The notes below the pieces were generated by a model that saw nothing but the letters and a program-made list of their open reading frames with translations, did not search any database and had not been told where the DNA came from. A DNA stretch of 64,000 bases, from assembly GCF_000421485.1 (NCBI RefSeq), contig NZ_ATXC01000001.1, positions 372,001-436,000 of the forward strand, read 5' to 3'. A program made the translations under genes and the position numbers. Position 1 is the stretch's first letter, and every line of letters begins with the position of its first letter. Shown piece by piece: positions 49,959 through 59,744 of the stretch. The DNA comes from Desulfurobacterium sp. TC5-1 (GTDB lineage Bacteria; Aquificota; Aquificia; Desulfurobacteriales; Desulfurobacteriaceae).

Positions 49959-51304
49959 TTATAGAGTACGAAGGTGCAATAGGTATAAAAGGTTCTCTCC
50001 TTGCGTTTGAAACGGTAAAAGGTGTTTCTTACGGAGAAAAGGTTTTTATTCGCTGGAAAAACAAAAAGCTCCCCGGAAGGGTAGTTGAGCTTGGTGAAAA
50101 AGTGACGTTGATAGAGATATTGGGAGAAACGGAAGGTATAGAGGTAAACACAATCCGCGTTCGCTTTACCGGCAAACCCTTTACAATTCCCGTGTCTGAG
50201 AGAATGTTGGGAAGAATATTTAACGCTTTCGGTGAACCTGTTGACAAACTTGGCAGCATAGTCTCTTCAAGGGAAGAGGACATAAATGGCAAAGCTATAA
50301 ATCCGGCGTGGAGAAATTTTCCAAACGAATTTGTTCATACGGGCATTTCGGCAATAGACGGGCTTAACACCCTGGTAAGAGGTCAAAAACTACCAGTATT
50401 TGCCGTTTCCGGCGTTCCAACCGACAAGTTGGTTGCACAACTTGTAAGACAGATAAAAATACCTGGAGACAATGTTAAAAACGCCATAGTTTTAGGGCTG
50501 ATAGGAATAAAGTATGAAGTGGCAAGCAACCTCATAGAGAGCATAAAGGGAAGTGGAAACTTTTCTCAAACTGCTGTATTCATAAGTTTGGCAAGCGAAT
50601 CTTGCGTAAATAACGTTCTTGTTCCGAGGGCTGCCCTGACGCTTTCGGAGTTTTTAGCATTTGAGAAGGAATACGATGTTGTAACGATCCTCTATGACAT
50701 GACAAATTACTGCGATGCTTTGAGGGAAATGTCATCAAGGAGAGACGAAATACCTGGAAGGAAAGGCTATCCAGGATACATGTACAGCGATCTTGCCACA
50801 ATATACGAAAGAGCAGGACTAATAAGAGGAAAAAAAGGTTCTCTAACGCAAATTCCTGTTCTTACGATGCCTGACGACGACATAACTCATCCAATTCCGG
50901 ACTTAACGGGATACATAACAGAAGGACAGATAGTCCTTGACAGAGGACTGTTTAAGAAAGGAATATATCCTCCGATAAACGTTTTGCCTTCTCTTTCAAG
51001 GCTTATGAATCAGGGGATAACAAAGCTTCAGAGGCGCTGGGCAAACCAGATATACTCTGCCTACGCCCGCTCAAAACGTGTTGAGATGCTGGCGGCAATC
51101 ATAGGCGAATCTGAACTAAGCGATACGGACAGAAAATTTCTTGAATTTGGCAGAGCTTTTGAGAAGAATTTCCTGACACAATCGGAAACCGAGGACAGAA
51201 CGCTTGAAGAAACAATGAAAATTGGCTGGCAGCTTCTTTCCCTGCTTCCAAAAGCAGAACTAACCCGTCTCACGGAAGAAGACATAGTGGAGTATATAAA
51301 ATGA
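49955..51304 (+). CDS. atpB: A/V-type ATPase regulatory subunit B
   Basis: The non-catalytic head subunit. It has [23 protein letters not shown] without a Walker A Lys, as expected; then [35 protein letters not shown]-type blocks (seen as [20 protein letters not shown]), [20 protein letters not shown] and [13 protein letters not shown]. Subunit B of eubacterial V-type lengths is about 450-480; this has 449 residues. It shares ATGA junctions with subunits A and D. Confidence 0.96.
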   Translation: MIIEYEGAIGIKGSLLAFETVKGVSYGEKVFIRWKNKKLPGRVVELGEKVTLIEILGETEGIEVNTIRVRFTGKPFTIPVSERMLGRIFNAFGEPVDKLGSIVSSREEDINGKAINPAWRNFPNEFVHTGISAIDGLNTLVRGQKLPVFAVSGVPTDKLVAQLVRQIKIPGDNVKNAIVLGLIGIKYEVASNLIESIKGSGNFSQTAVFISLASESCVNNVLVPRAALTLSEFLAFEKEYDVVTILYDMTNYCDALREMSSRRDEIPGRKGYPGYMYSDLATIYERAGLIRGKKGSLTQIPVLTMPDDDITHPIPDLTGYITEGQIVLDRGLFKKGIYPPINVLPSLSRLMNQGITKLQRRWANQIYSAYARSKRVEMLAAIIGESELSDTDRKFLEFGRAFEKNFLTQSETEDRTLEETMKIGWQLLSLLPKAELTRLTEEDIVEYIK

Positions 51305-51921
51305 AATTTACCAAGAGCAAAACGGAACTGCTTGAGTTAAAAAAAGACCTCAAGGTAATGGAAGAGGGAAAGGATATTCTTCAACATAAAAGAAACGTTC
51401 TAATAAAAGAGATACTGAAGCACCTTGACAGAGTGGAAAAGGCAAGGCAGGAACTTAACATCTACGTTCAAAAAGCCTACGGAATGCTAAAGAAAGCCTA
51501 CATGGAAGAGGGAAAGGAGGCTGTAAAGGATGAAGTTGAAGTGACATCACTTCAAGGAACAGTTGAAGCAGTTGAAAAAAGTTTTATCGGCATTCCTGTT
51601 CCGTCAATAAAATACCAGCTAAATCTTGAAAAATTCCCGATAGATGCCGTTTCGGAGTCCATATTTGTAGATCTTGCCAGGACTGCTTTCATAGACGCGG
51701 TGAAAAAGGTCATGGAGCTTTCCGAAATGGAAATAAAAGCGTGGAAGCTGGCCGAAGAGTTGAAAAAGACAGTCATAAGAGTTAATGCTGTTGAAAAGTA
51801 CTACATTCCAATGTACAAAAAGGCAATTAGAGAGATAGAGGCAGCTTTGGAAGAACAAGAACTTGAATTCCTTTCCACCATAAAAAAGCTAAAAGAGAGA
51901 AAAACAAGAGCATCTCTGTAA
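51301..51921 (+). CDS. atpD: A/V-type ATPase rotor shaft subunit D
   Basis: The central shaft, a long antiparallel coiled-coil. The start [21 protein letters not shown] matches the usual PTKSELLxLKxRLxxAxxG form, and the C-terminal helix has [28 protein letters not shown], corresponding to the conserved RRVNALExxxIP block. It has 206 residues. It is the last ATPase gene; an 78-base gap with a possible promoter follows. The full set G, C, I, K, F, E, A, B, D is present and intact. Confidence 0.94.
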   Translation: MKFTKSKTELLELKKDLKVMEEGKDILQHKRNVLIKEILKHLDRVEKARQELNIYVQKAYGMLKKAYMEEGKEAVKDEVEVTSLQGTVEAVEKSFIGIPVPSIKYQLNLEKFPIDAVSESIFVDLARTAFIDAVKKVMELSEMEIKAWKLAEELKKTVIRVNAVEKYYIPMYKKAIREIEAALEEQELEFLSTIKKLKERKTRASL

Positions 51922-51943
51922 TACCACTCCGTCAAAGTTCCAT

Positions 51944-51972
51944 TTGCACAATCATCATGTAAAATCCATATT
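51944..51972 (+). promoter_or_regulatory. possible promoter of the HIRAN-like/ABC pair
   Basis: TTGCAC at 51944-51949 and CATATT at 51967-51972 are 17 bases apart, followed by a CAGGGAGAAAT ribosome site before ATG 52000. Both boxes are moderate matches. Confidence 0.35.
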
Positions 51973-51999
51973 TATATAGCAAGGAATTCAGGGAGAAAT

Positions 52000-53766
52000 A
52001 TGAGAATTAACAGTTGCACCTATAGACCGATATATAAGGTTGACACGCTATCTCAAGCGAACATACTGGATGCTATTGACAACTTTATTTTAAGGACGCG
52101 CAGACTTAACATAAAGTTTAATGCCGTATATCCAGCCGATCCCTGCGCGTTTCCCTTCGCCATGTACATTTCCGGAAAAACCGGCATTCCCGTAAAACAG
52201 GAGAAATTTATTAAACCAGAAGAAAAGGTTCTCATGGTATTTTCCATATTTCCAGATCAGATTAAAAAATCCGGAATAAACTTTCTGACAGAAAACTACA
52301 TAACGGAAAAGATAAGGACCTTCAGAAAGCAGTTTCCAAACTCACCGTCCCTTCTGATAGCGTCAAACAGGCACGTAAAAGAGGCAGACATTCAGCTTGT
52401 CCTTTACAAACATCCAGAGAGAGTTAACAGCTACAAGTTTCTGACAGAAGCCTATAAAAACTTCTACTTTCCCGTTGAAGGTGAGTTTCTTCACATAGAG
52501 GAATCCTTCTGGCAGATATCAAGGCAGGAAATCGGTCTCTTTGAAAAGGCAAAAAGGATAAGAAACAACGCAATGAAGTTAGGTTATGATGATGTTCCCA
52601 CAGATCTTATCCCCCTTGAAGAGGACGTTGATATACTCTACTGGGAAAAGCTTGAAAAGCTTCAGCTATACACACCTTCGCTCCCTGAAAGAAAGAACGA
52701 AGAAAATTTCAAAATTAAATACAAAAAGTTACTTGATCTTAAAAATAGAGAGGACAGTTCAGTAATCGCTTCAATCCTTGAAACGATTTCTCAGACCATA
52801 GAACCGTACTTTCCCGTAAGAGTTGCCTACACAAATTATGAGATCGTACATGACAGAAAGGTTCTCATAGTTCCAGTAGCGCGGGAAATTGTTGATGGTG
52901 TTGAGTTGAAAATAGAGATAAGCCATCTTAAAACAAAACCGGAAGAAGAAAAGGTTCTAATTGAACTTGTGGAAAACGCTTTAAAAACACTCGTGAAGGA
53001 CATCCTGAAGCATAAAACATTCAGACCCTACGTTGAAATTGTAAAAGAGAAAGGACGGTTTTTCCTCTATATAAACTGGTTTCTTGACAGGGAAGTTTTA
53101 AACCTTCTTTCTACAAGAATCAACAAGAAGTGGCTTTTATCAAGGCTCTTTTACCGAAAAAAGGCCGTTTCACGAAAAAACGAACTTATCAAAAACCTCC
53201 AGGATTTCAAATTCTCTCTGGAAAATCTGACATTTCTCTTCTCGGCTATGGAATCTTTGTACGCAGAAAGTCCTGTAATGTTTAAAGCCGTTGGGAGCAA
53301 AATAAAAGAGATTTTAGAAGAGAAAAACCTCTGGTACCTCATAGGCATATACGCTTTAAGGTGCTTTGGCTACACGAGAATCGATGGTATCGCCGTCAAT
53401 AGAGAACTCCTCCAATTTCTCTTAAAACTCAAGAACTACGAAAACTTCCACCAGTTTTTCGCTTTAGAAAACAGATACATCTTTCCGGTAATAACCGAGA
53501 GAAAATACAGACCGAATTGGGAAAGAGTTATAAAAACAGGTGAGCCAATTGTCCTAACGAGAGAAGTTCTTAACCCTCAAACTCCCGTAACGTACACGAT
53601 AAAAGACAGCCACGGCTTTTTCCTCGGGACGGTACCAAAAGTGATAGCCCATTACATGGCAGCAAAGGAAGAGGCAGGGAAAAAGCTAATATGTAGAAAA
53701 TTCTTCTTTGACGAAATGATGTTTTCAGGAAGCTCTTACTGGATTGAGGTGACTGTAAATGATTGA
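52000..53766 (+). CDS. Unrecognised 588-residue protein with a HIRAN-like C-terminus
   Basis: Not recognised as a whole. The last 75 residues (LTREVLNPQTPVTYTIKDSH, then GFFLGTVPKVIAHYMAA and a strand-rich end) follow the HIRAN pattern: RExxNxxDxxAI, a glycine, LGYLPxxIAxxLA. HIRAN domains bind 3' DNA ends in HLTF and occur in bacterial helicase or nuclease contexts. The first 130 residues carry VYPADPCAFPFAMYISGKTG and EEKVLMVFSIF, vaguely like a phosphoribosyltransferase fold, but lacking the diphosphate loop. The middle is helical and charged. There is no signal peptide or membrane helix. It overlaps the following ABC ATPase gene by 8 bases. Function unknown. Confidence 0.6.
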   Translation: MRINSCTYRPIYKVDTLSQANILDAIDNFILRTRRLNIKFNAVYPADPCAFPFAMYISGKTGIPVKQEKFIKPEEKVLMVFSIFPDQIKKSGINFLTENYITEKIRTFRKQFPNSPSLLIASNRHVKEADIQLVLYKHPERVNSYKFLTEAYKNFYFPVEGEFLHIEESFWQISRQEIGLFEKAKRIRNNAMKLGYDDVPTDLIPLEEDVDILYWEKLEKLQLYTPSLPERKNEENFKIKYKKLLDLKNREDSSVIASILETISQTIEPYFPVRVAYTNYEIVHDRKVLIVPVAREIVDGVELKIEISHLKTKPEEEKVLIELVENALKTLVKDILKHKTFRPYVEIVKEKGRFFLYINWFLDREVLNLLSTRINKKWLLSRLFYRKKAVSRKNELIKNLQDFKFSLENLTFLFSAMESLYAESPVMFKAVGSKIKEILEEKNLWYLIGIYALRCFGYTRIDGIAVNRELLQFLLKLKNYENFHQFFALENRYIFPVITERKYRPNWERVIKTGEPIVLTREVLNPQTPVTYTIKDSHGFFLGTVPKVIAHYMAAKEEAGKKLICRKFFFDEMMFSGSSYWIEVTVND

Positions 53767-54706
53767 GATAAAGAATCTTTCCATAATCTACGAAAACTTC
53801 ACAATCGTTGAAGATGTAAACCTTACAGTGAAAAAGGGAGAAAGAGTTGGGATAGTTGGAGAGAGTGGAAGCGGAAAATCGGTAACCGCTCTATCGGTAA
53901 TGAAGCTTTTGCCTGGAGGCTTTAAAGTTACAGGAAACGTGAAAGTCAACCATCAGGATATTTACCTTTTGAACGAAAGGGATCTCAATAGCAAAATAAG
54001 GTGGAAAACCGTTTCAGTCATATTTCAGGATCCGTCCTCTGCTCTTAATCCCCTTCTGAAAATCGGCAATCAGATAGAAGAGGCAATTATCTACCACGAA
54101 GGCCGGAGAAAAAACATTAGAGAAAGCGTAATCTCGCTTCTCAGGAAGGCTGCCATACCAGATGCGGAGGTAAAGTACGAAAGTTATCCTCACCAGCTTT
54201 CAGGAGGACTGAAACAGAGGGTAATGATAGCCATGGCAATAGCCTGTAACCCGGATTTTATAATAGCTGACGAACCGACAACCGCCCTTGACAAGAAAAC
54301 TGAGAGAGAAATTATTTTCCTTTTGAACAACCTTGTAAAGGAAGAAAATACGGGACTTCTATTCATATCCCACGACTTTGATGTCATCTCTGAAATAACC
54401 GACAGAGTTTACGTTATGTATGCCGGCTACGTAATGGAAAGCGGGAGGACAGAAAATATTCTTAAAACCCCTTTTCATCCCTATACGAAAGGACTTATAG
54501 CCTGCATTCCGAAAGTTGAAGGGAAGGGAAAGAGAAAACTGCCAGTCCTTCCCGGCAATGTACCTGACATTAAATCAAAACCTTCAGGCTGCCCGTTCCA
54601 CCCAAGATGTGAAAGGGCAAAAGAGATTTGCAAAAAAGAACTTCCTGAAATCAAGGAGATAAACGGCAGGGGAGTTCGCTGCTTCTTTCCTATTGCTGGT
54701 TCATAA
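53759..54706 (+). CDS. Oligopeptide/dipeptide-type ABC transporter ATPase (DppD/OppD-like), without permease genes
   Basis: An ABC ATPase of the peptide/nickel uptake class. Walker A is GESGSGKSVTALS at about 36-48, the Q-loop FQDPSSALNPLL, the signature LSGGLKQRV, Walker B FIIADEPTTALD, and the H-loop ISHDFDVIS. The C-terminal extension of this class carries a cysteine cluster CPFHPRCERAKEIC and a later Cys, known to hold an iron-sulfur cluster in relatives. It has 315 residues. Normally it sits with two permeases, a second ATPase and a binding protein; none is here. Its 5' end overlaps the HIRAN-like gene by 8 bases, so they are translated together. Confidence 0.87.
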   Translation: MIEIKNLSIIYENFTIVEDVNLTVKKGERVGIVGESGSGKSVTALSVMKLLPGGFKVTGNVKVNHQDIYLLNERDLNSKIRWKTVSVIFQDPSSALNPLLKIGNQIEEAIIYHEGRRKNIRESVISLLRKAAIPDAEVKYESYPHQLSGGLKQRVMIAMAIACNPDFIIADEPTTALDKKTEREIIFLLNNLVKEENTGLLFISHDFDVISEITDRVYVMYAGYVMESGRTENILKTPFHPYTKGLIACIPKVEGKGKRKLPVLPGNVPDIKSKPSGCPFHPRCERAKEICKKELPEIKEINGRGVRCFFPIAGS

Positions 54707-55303
54707 AAGCCTTATAGCAGATAGAATCCTCTTTTCTGTCTTCTCTTTCCTGAAAGAGTAAAACCTATCGTTATTACAAACGGTGCAGAGATTTAAATCC
54801 TCTATAACACTTACGCCTGCTGACTTTGCCTGAATGGTATTTGCCTTTTTAAGGTCAAACAAATATTTCTTGCTTCCATAAGGTCTGAAAAGCCTGTTCC
54901 TTAAATGTGGGTTGAAAAGCTTGTAAACATCTTCACCTACCTCATAGCACTTGTTGCAGATACCGGGACCTATTATGATTTTTTGAACATCTGTAAAAGT
55001 CTGAATGTACTTTAAAGTTTTGAAAGTGATACCTTTTAGTGTTCCTCGCCATCCGGCATGAATAGCTGCAACCATGCCCCTTGCCACGACAAGGATGGGA
55101 ATGCAATCTGCGCTCAAAACCCCAACCCATACTTTCCTGTTATCGGTAACAATCGCATCTCCTTTCCTTCCTGAATACCTTCTACCTGCAAAAACCACTG
55201 TACTGCTGTGGATCTGAACCGGCCTGATAACGGGAATCCCTTTTATTTCTTCTATTTCCCTTCCATCAGTCGGTTTTTCCGATATAAAAATTTCATACTT
55301 CAT
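54701..55303 (-). CDS. pgeF: Purine nucleoside phosphorylase / YfiH laccase-domain protein PgeF
   Basis: The YfiH/DUF152 family, first taken for a laccase, has purine nucleoside phosphorylase and adenosine deaminase activity and cleans up misincorporated peptidoglycan or nucleosides. Zinc site and active-site motifs: IHSSTVVF (His), GVLSADCIPILV (Cys), AAIHAGWRGTLKGI (His), and GPGICNKCYEVGEDVYK. The 200 residues are slightly short of the usual 240. ATG 55303 is preceded by GGGGCG; the GTG 3 bases earlier is possible. Its stop overlaps the last 6 bases of the convergent ABC gene. Confidence 0.9.
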   Translation of the reverse strand: MKYEIFISEKPTDGREIEEIKGIPVIRPVQIHSSTVVFAGRRYSGRKGDAIVTDNRKVWVGVLSADCIPILVVARGMVAAIHAGWRGTLKGITFKTLKYIQTFTDVQKIIIGPGICNKCYEVGEDVYKLFNPHLRNRLFRPYGSKKYLFDLKKANTIQAKSAGVSVIEDLNLCTVCNNDRFYSFRKEKTEKRILSAIRLL

Positions 55304-55328
55304 CACGCCCCTGCTTAAAGGTTTGGTT

Positions 55329-55334
55329 TATAAT
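55329..55334 (+). promoter_or_regulatory. -10 element for the two small hypothetical genes
   Basis: A perfect TATAAT ends 9 bases before ATG 55344, so transcription would begin near 55341 and the mRNA would be almost leaderless. No ribosome site is seen between. A -35 box is not clear. Confidence 0.4.
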
Positions 55335-55343
55335 TCTATCATT

Positions 55344-55736
55344 ATGAGAGTTCAGCTTAAAATAAGGCATGAAATAGAGATGACACCTGTTTATTCGGAA
55401 AGCCACGAAAAGTTGTTTGAAAGGTTTTTAAAAGTGGCTGAAAGAGAGATTGTCAATTTTGACACGAAGAAGCTGTCTAACAGAGTCTTTTGCAATCTTT
55501 TCAGAAAGAGAAAGAAGAACATTTTAAAGATGAAAAAGGGACTGTCAGGAAAAAACAGAAAGATAAGGGAAAAGAAAATTTTGTACGACTTGTTTCACAA
55601 CATTTTCAGGAATTACCGTTGGGCTTGCGACTCCGGAAGCGAAAGGGAAATAGAGATAAAAGTCTGGATAGCATCTTCCATTGATAAAATTGAGACGACA
55701 CTTAAAATCCTGGAGAGGAACGTTGAAAGAGATTGA
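55344..55736 (+). CDS. Hypothetical protein, small and basic
   Basis: Not recognised. It encodes 130 residues, rich in Lys and Arg, with short clusters (LFRKRKKNILKMKKG and SGKNRKIREKKIL) in the middle and helical ends. It has no signal peptide, membrane helix or cysteine motif, and one Cys-Asp (YRWACDSGSE). The start ATG 55344 has no Shine-Dalgarno but lies just after a TATAAT; a TTG 21 bases upstream cannot be used if that promoter is real. It overlaps the next gene by 14 bases, and the pair is bracketed by convergent or divergent neighbours, so it is a self-contained unit. RNA or DNA binding is possible from charge alone. Confidence 0.5.
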   Translation: MRVQLKIRHEIEMTPVYSESHEKLFERFLKVAEREIVNFDTKKLSNRVFCNLFRKRKKNILKMKKGLSGKNRKIREKKILYDLFHNIFRNYRWACDSGSEREIEIKVWIASSIDKIETTLKILERNVERD

Positions 55737-56106
55737 AAGCATCTGGCCATTTCAGGAGCTGTTTGTTGACCCGGAACTTGCCGTTGAAACGAAGAGAATC
55801 AGCGCAACCGTCAACCTTAAGACAGCGGTGAATATCAAAAGAGAAAGTAAAACTGCAACGATAACCGTTGAAATCTTTGGTTCTATAACAGAGGGAAAGC
55901 GTCAGATTGCAAATATCCGGTTTGCGAACATAACAAAGGTAAAAGATCCTATCAGAAACACCAAGAGGTTAAAGGAAAAAATCGTTAAGAAAAAACTATC
56001 AGAACTTCTTTCTTTCCTTCCTGATTATCTTTTAAAAGCCGGAATAACCGTTGAAAAATATATAAACGAAAGTGAGGTCCTTTATGAGGACCTCAATGCG
56101 AGTTAA
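55723..56106 (+). CDS. Hypothetical protein, second of a pair
   Basis: Not recognised. It has 127 residues from TTG 55723, with GAGAGGAAC just before it. A frame open from 55681 lies wholly inside the preceding gene and has no start signal. The sequence has a beta-rich part ([20 protein letters not shown]), many Lys/Arg, and a helical C-terminus ([21 protein letters not shown]). No motif for a known enzyme is seen. It overlaps the 3' end of carB by 4 bases, tail to tail. Overlap with the previous gene by 14 bases suggests the two proteins act together. Confidence 0.5.
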   Translation: MKEIESIWPFQELFVDPELAVETKRISATVNLKTAVNIKRESKTATITVEIFGSITEGKRQIANIRFANITKVKDPIRNTKRLKEKIVKKKLSELLSFLPDYLLKAGITVEKYINESEVLYEDLNAS

Positions 56107-59100
56107 AATCTATGATATTCTTGTAAGGGCTTAACGTCAAAGTTTTTCTCTCTTACAGACTTGATAGCCATGACGGCTGCTTCGGCACCTCTTATAGTGG
56201 TGTAGTAAGGAATTCCGTAATTAACTGCCAGCCGCCTTATGCTCATCGCGTCTCTCTTTGACTTTGATCCTGTTGGCGTATTGATAATGAGGGCAATCTC
56301 GTTGTTTTTTATCATATCGGCAATGTTTGGTCTTCTTCCCTCCTGGATCTTGTAAACTATGGAAACGGGAAGTTCCTGTTCTTTTAAAAACCTGTAGGTT
56401 CCTTCAGTAGAAACAATTTCAAAACCGATATTTATAAGCTCTTTAACAATATTCACGACCTTTGGTTTGTCCTTATCTTTCACACTTACAAAGACCTTCC
56501 CTCTGGAAGGATCTATCGGAAGCCTTGAACCTGCGGCAAGCTGCGCCTTGTAAAACGCCGTGCCAAGGTCTTCATCGATACCCATAACTTCACCGGTAGA
56601 TTTCATCTCCGGTGACAGGACAGGATCAACTTTTGTGAACCTGTTAAAGGGGAAAACGGCCTCTTTTACAGAGTAATAGGGAGGCTCAACTTCCTTAACA
56701 CCGAGTTCGTCAAGCGTTTTACCGAGGGCGACCTTTGTCGCTATCTTGGCAAGCGGAATACCTGTAGCCTTACTTACAAAAGGAACAGTTCTTGAAGCTC
56801 TTGGATTGACTTCAATTATGTATATTTCACCATCTTTAACGGCAAATTGAATGTTTATTAGACCTTTAACTTTCAGTTCAACCGCTATTTTTCTTGTTAT
56901 GTCTTTCATCTTCTCAACAATTTCTTTCGGAACAGAGAACGTTGGTAGAACGCAGGCACTATCACCAGAGTGAATGCCGGCTTCCTCTATATGTTCCATA
57001 ACGCCACCGATAACGACCCTGCTTCCGTCACAAACTGCATCAACATCAAACTCCACGGCATCCTCTAAAAACTTATCTATAAGAACGGGCTTGTCTTCGG
57101 AAACTTCAACTGCTTCGTTCATGTAATTTCTAAGCTCTTCCATGCTGTCAACGATTCTCATAGCCCTTCCGCCAAGCACATAAGAAGGTCTCATGAGAAC
57201 TGGAAAACCAATCTCTTCAGCCACTCTCTCTGCCTCTTCAAGGGAGTGAGCAATGCCTGAAGGGGGCTGCTTTAACCCAAGACGGTTGAGAAGTTCCCTG
57301 AACCTTTCTCTATCTTCGGCTATGTCAATGCTGTCAGAACTTGTACCTAAAATTTTCACACCTTCTCTTTCAAAAGGAACAGAAAGCTTTAACGGCGTTT
57401 GACCGCCAAATTGAACGATAACTCCTTCGTGTCCTTCTTTTCTTACTATGTTTAGGGCATCTTCAAGTGTAAGCGGCTCAAAAAAGAGTTTATCTGACGT
57501 ATCGTAATCTGTTGAAACAGTTTCGGGGTTACAGTTTACCATGTGGGCTTCATAACCAAGTTCTCTCAAAGCCCAAACAGAGTGAACACAGCAGTAGTCA
57601 AACTCAACACCCTGACCTATACGGTTGGGCCCTGAGCCAAAAACGGCAACCTTCTTTCTATCAGAAGGTTTTGCCTCACACTCAACCCCATCGTAGGTAG
57701 AATAGTAGTAAGGTGTGTAAGCCTCAAACTCGCCGGCACAGGTATCAACACTCTTGTAAAGAACCGGAACAACCTTTTCTCTCTTTTCCCTCACTGTTTT
57801 TTGAGGTACATTCCAGATTTTTGAAAGATAGATATCTGAAAATCCCCACTTTTTGGCAAGTTTAAGAAGCTCTTCAGGAACAGTGTCAACATTGTACTTG
57901 ACGAGCTCTTTTTCAAGGTCAACAAGCTGTTTTATATTGTGTAAAAACCATCTATCTATCTTTGACAGTTCGTAAATTTCATCTATTGACATTCCTCTTC
58001 TAAAACCTTCCGCTATGTACCATATCCTGTCAGGAGTTGGAACAGCGATCTTCGACTCAAGTTCAGAACGGGAAACCTGATCAATTCCTTTCAAGAAAAG
58101 ACCATACCTTCCGTTCTCAAGAGAACGGATAGCTTTCATAAGGGCTTCTTTAAACGTTCTGCCGATAGCCATAACTTCACCGACAGATTTCATAGTGGTA
58201 GTTAAAACAGCATCAGCTTCAGGGAATTTCTCAAAGGCCCACCTTGGAAATTTAACAACGCAGTAATCAATCGCAGGTTCAAAAGATGCAGGTGTTTTTT
58301 TGGTGATGTCGTTTGGAAGCTCATCAAGTGTGTAGCCAACGGCAAGTTTTGCAGCAATTTTAGCGATAGGGAATCCTGTAGCCTTTGACGCAAGGGCTGA
58401 AGAACGGGAAACTCTCGGGTTCATCTCGATAACAATTACCCTTCCATTTTCAGGATTCACGGCAAATTGAACGTTAGATCCGCCAGTTTCAACGCCAATT
58501 TCCCTGATAATCTTTATGGCACTGTCCCTTAAAATCTGATACTCCTTATCTGTAAGTGTCTGGGCTGGTGCAACAGTGATAGAATCACCGGTGTGAACCC
58601 CCATCGGGTCAAGGTTTTCAATGGAACAGATAATAACAACATTATCGTTCAAGTCCCTCATAACTTCCAATTCGTACTCTTTCCAGCCTAAAACAGACTC
58701 CTCTATGAGAACCTCTGTAATCGGGCTTGCATCAAGTCCCTTCCTGACAATTTCTTTAAACTCTTCAACGTTGTAGGCAACACCACCGCCCTCACCACCG
58801 AGTGTGAATGATGGCCTTATGATTGCGGGGAGTCCAACCTCTTCAAGGATTTCCATTGCCTCTTCCATTGAACGGGCAAAACCACTTTTGGGAACATCTA
58901 ACCCTATTTTCAGCATTGCAGCTTTAAACAGTTCTCTATCCTCAGCCTTCTTAATGGCCTCAACATTGGCACCTATAAGCTCGACGCCATGTTTTTCGAG
59001 GACGCCGGACTCGTAAAGTTCAACGGCAAGGTTAAGGGCAGTCTGACCGCCAACCGTAGGAAGTAACGCGTCAGGTTTTTCCTTTCTGATTATCTTCTCA

Positions 59101-59321
59101 ACAGCCTCAACCGTAAGAGGTTCAATGTATGTTCTATCGGAAATGTCCGGATCGGTCATAATCGTTGCAGGGTTCGAGTTAACGAGAACAACCTCGTATC
59201 CTTCTTCTCTTAAAGCTTTACAGGCTTGAGTTCCGGAATAGTCAAACTCCGCAGCCTGTCCTATCACAATAGGTCCGGAACCGATTATCATGATTTTTTT
59301 AAGATCTGTTCGTTTTGGCAA
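56103..59321 (-). CDS. carB: Carbamoyl-phosphate synthase large subunit
   Basis: Makes carbamoyl phosphate from bicarbonate, ammonia and two ATP for arginine and pyrimidines. Two homologous ATP-grasp halves are present: the first has [37 protein letters not shown] and [20 protein letters not shown]; the second has [21 protein letters not shown] and [17 protein letters not shown]. The end is the MGS-like allosteric domain. The start is set at TTG 59321, because GGAGG lies 5 bases upstream and the protein then begins [10 protein letters not shown], the classic opening. ATG 59336 would add five residues and absorb the ribosome site. It has 1072 residues. carA is not in the window. Confidence 0.95.
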   Translation of the reverse strand: MPKRTDLKKIMIIGSGPIVIGQAAEFDYSGTQACKALREEGYEVVLVNSNPATIMTDPDISDRTYIEPLTVEAVEKIIRKEKPDALLPTVGGQTALNLAVELYESGVLEKHGVELIGANVEAIKKAEDRELFKAAMLKIGLDVPKSGFARSMEEAMEILEEVGLPAIIRPSFTLGGEGGGVAYNVEEFKEIVRKGLDASPITEVLIEESVLGWKEYELEVMRDLNDNVVIICSIENLDPMGVHTGDSITVAPAQTLTDKEYQILRDSAIKIIREIGVETGGSNVQFAVNPENGRVIVIEMNPRVSRSSALASKATGFPIAKIAAKLAVGYTLDELPNDITKKTPASFEPAIDYCVVKFPRWAFEKFPEADAVLTTTMKSVGEVMAIGRTFKEALMKAIRSLENGRYGLFLKGIDQVSRSELESKIAVPTPDRIWYIAEGFRRGMSIDEIYELSKIDRWFLHNIKQLVDLEKELVKYNVDTVPEELLKLAKKWGFSDIYLSKIWNVPQKTVREKREKVVPVLYKSVDTCAGEFEAYTPYYYSTYDGVECEAKPSDRKKVAVFGSGPNRIGQGVEFDYCCVHSVWALRELGYEAHMVNCNPETVSTDYDTSDKLFFEPLTLEDALNIVRKEGHEGVIVQFGGQTPLKLSVPFEREGVKILGTSSDSIDIAEDRERFRELLNRLGLKQPPSGIAHSLEEAERVAEEIGFPVLMRPSYVLGGRAMRIVDSMEELRNYMNEAVEVSEDKPVLIDKFLEDAVEFDVDAVCDGSRVVIGGVMEHIEEAGIHSGDSACVLPTFSVPKEIVEKMKDITRKIAVELKVKGLINIQFAVKDGEIYIIEVNPRASRTVPFVSKATGIPLAKIATKVALGKTLDELGVKEVEPPYYSVKEAVFPFNRFTKVDPVLSPEMKSTGEVMGIDEDLGTAFYKAQLAAGSRLPIDPSRGKVFVSVKDKDKPKVVNIVKELINIGFEIVSTEGTYRFLKEQELPVSIVYKIQEGRRPNIADMIKNNEIALIINTPTGSKSKRDAMSIRRLAVNYGIPYYTTIRGAEAAVMAIKSVREKNFDVKPLQEYHRF

Positions 59322-59516
59322 GGCAACCTCCGACATAGAGTGGATTTAATAGGAAATTTTACAACAATTTGGGACCAATTTGTTAAACTGGGTGAAACTT
59401 AGAAACTAATTAATAAGGAGTTTGCATTTGTTTAATAGTAGAATTTTGACACTGCCTTAGAAATATGCGAGAAGAATCCAACGAGATTTTTTTCCAAGGT
59501 TAAGTTTCAGGTAATC
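59322..59516. other. gene-free gap between carB and the DUF2905 gene
   Basis: This is the longest stretch without a gene. It holds no recognised RNA or long reading frame. The perfect 9-base inverted repeat TGAAACTTA at 59393-59401 and TAAGTTTCA at 59501-59509 frames about 117 bases. Only tiny frames occur within it (about 9 to 12 codons), one after an AAGGAG. Confidence 0.5.
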
Positions 59517-59744
59517 TCAATGTTTTGAAAACAAATAGAGAATAAGTGAAAAGAGAATACTGAGTATTATACTTGTGGTTATTGGAAAGTAGAAAGTGAA
59601 GTTATCCCGCTTTATGTAAATGTCGCCGGGAAGCCTTCCGATCGGAAGTCCTCCCGGCATTTTTGAAATCAGAATGAGAAGAATTCCGGTCAGTGCAAGG
59701 AAGAATCCCGTTACTATTAAAGTTTTCCCGATCTCTTCCATCAT
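59517..59744 (-). CDS. DUF2905 small membrane protein
   Basis: A 75-residue protein with two membrane helices (TLIVTGFFLALTGILLILI and ITTSIILSILFSLILYLFS) joined by a conserved loop MPGGLPIGRLPGDIYIKRDN, the hallmark of DUF2905. Function unknown. It starts ATG 59744 within the stop of the 7TM-HD gene (4-base overlap), so it is the last gene of the phoH operon. The YbeY endoribonuclease that often follows these genes is not present here. Confidence 0.85.
   Translation of the reverse strand: MMEEIGKTLIVTGFFLALTGILLILISKMPGGLPIGRLPGDIYIKRDNFTFYFPITTSIILSILFSLILYLFSKH

Noticed and set aside
59461-59504. Tiny frame of 12 codons (ATG at about 59465) in the gap after carB
   Set aside because: No ribosome site and no sign of conservation; too short to support as a gene.
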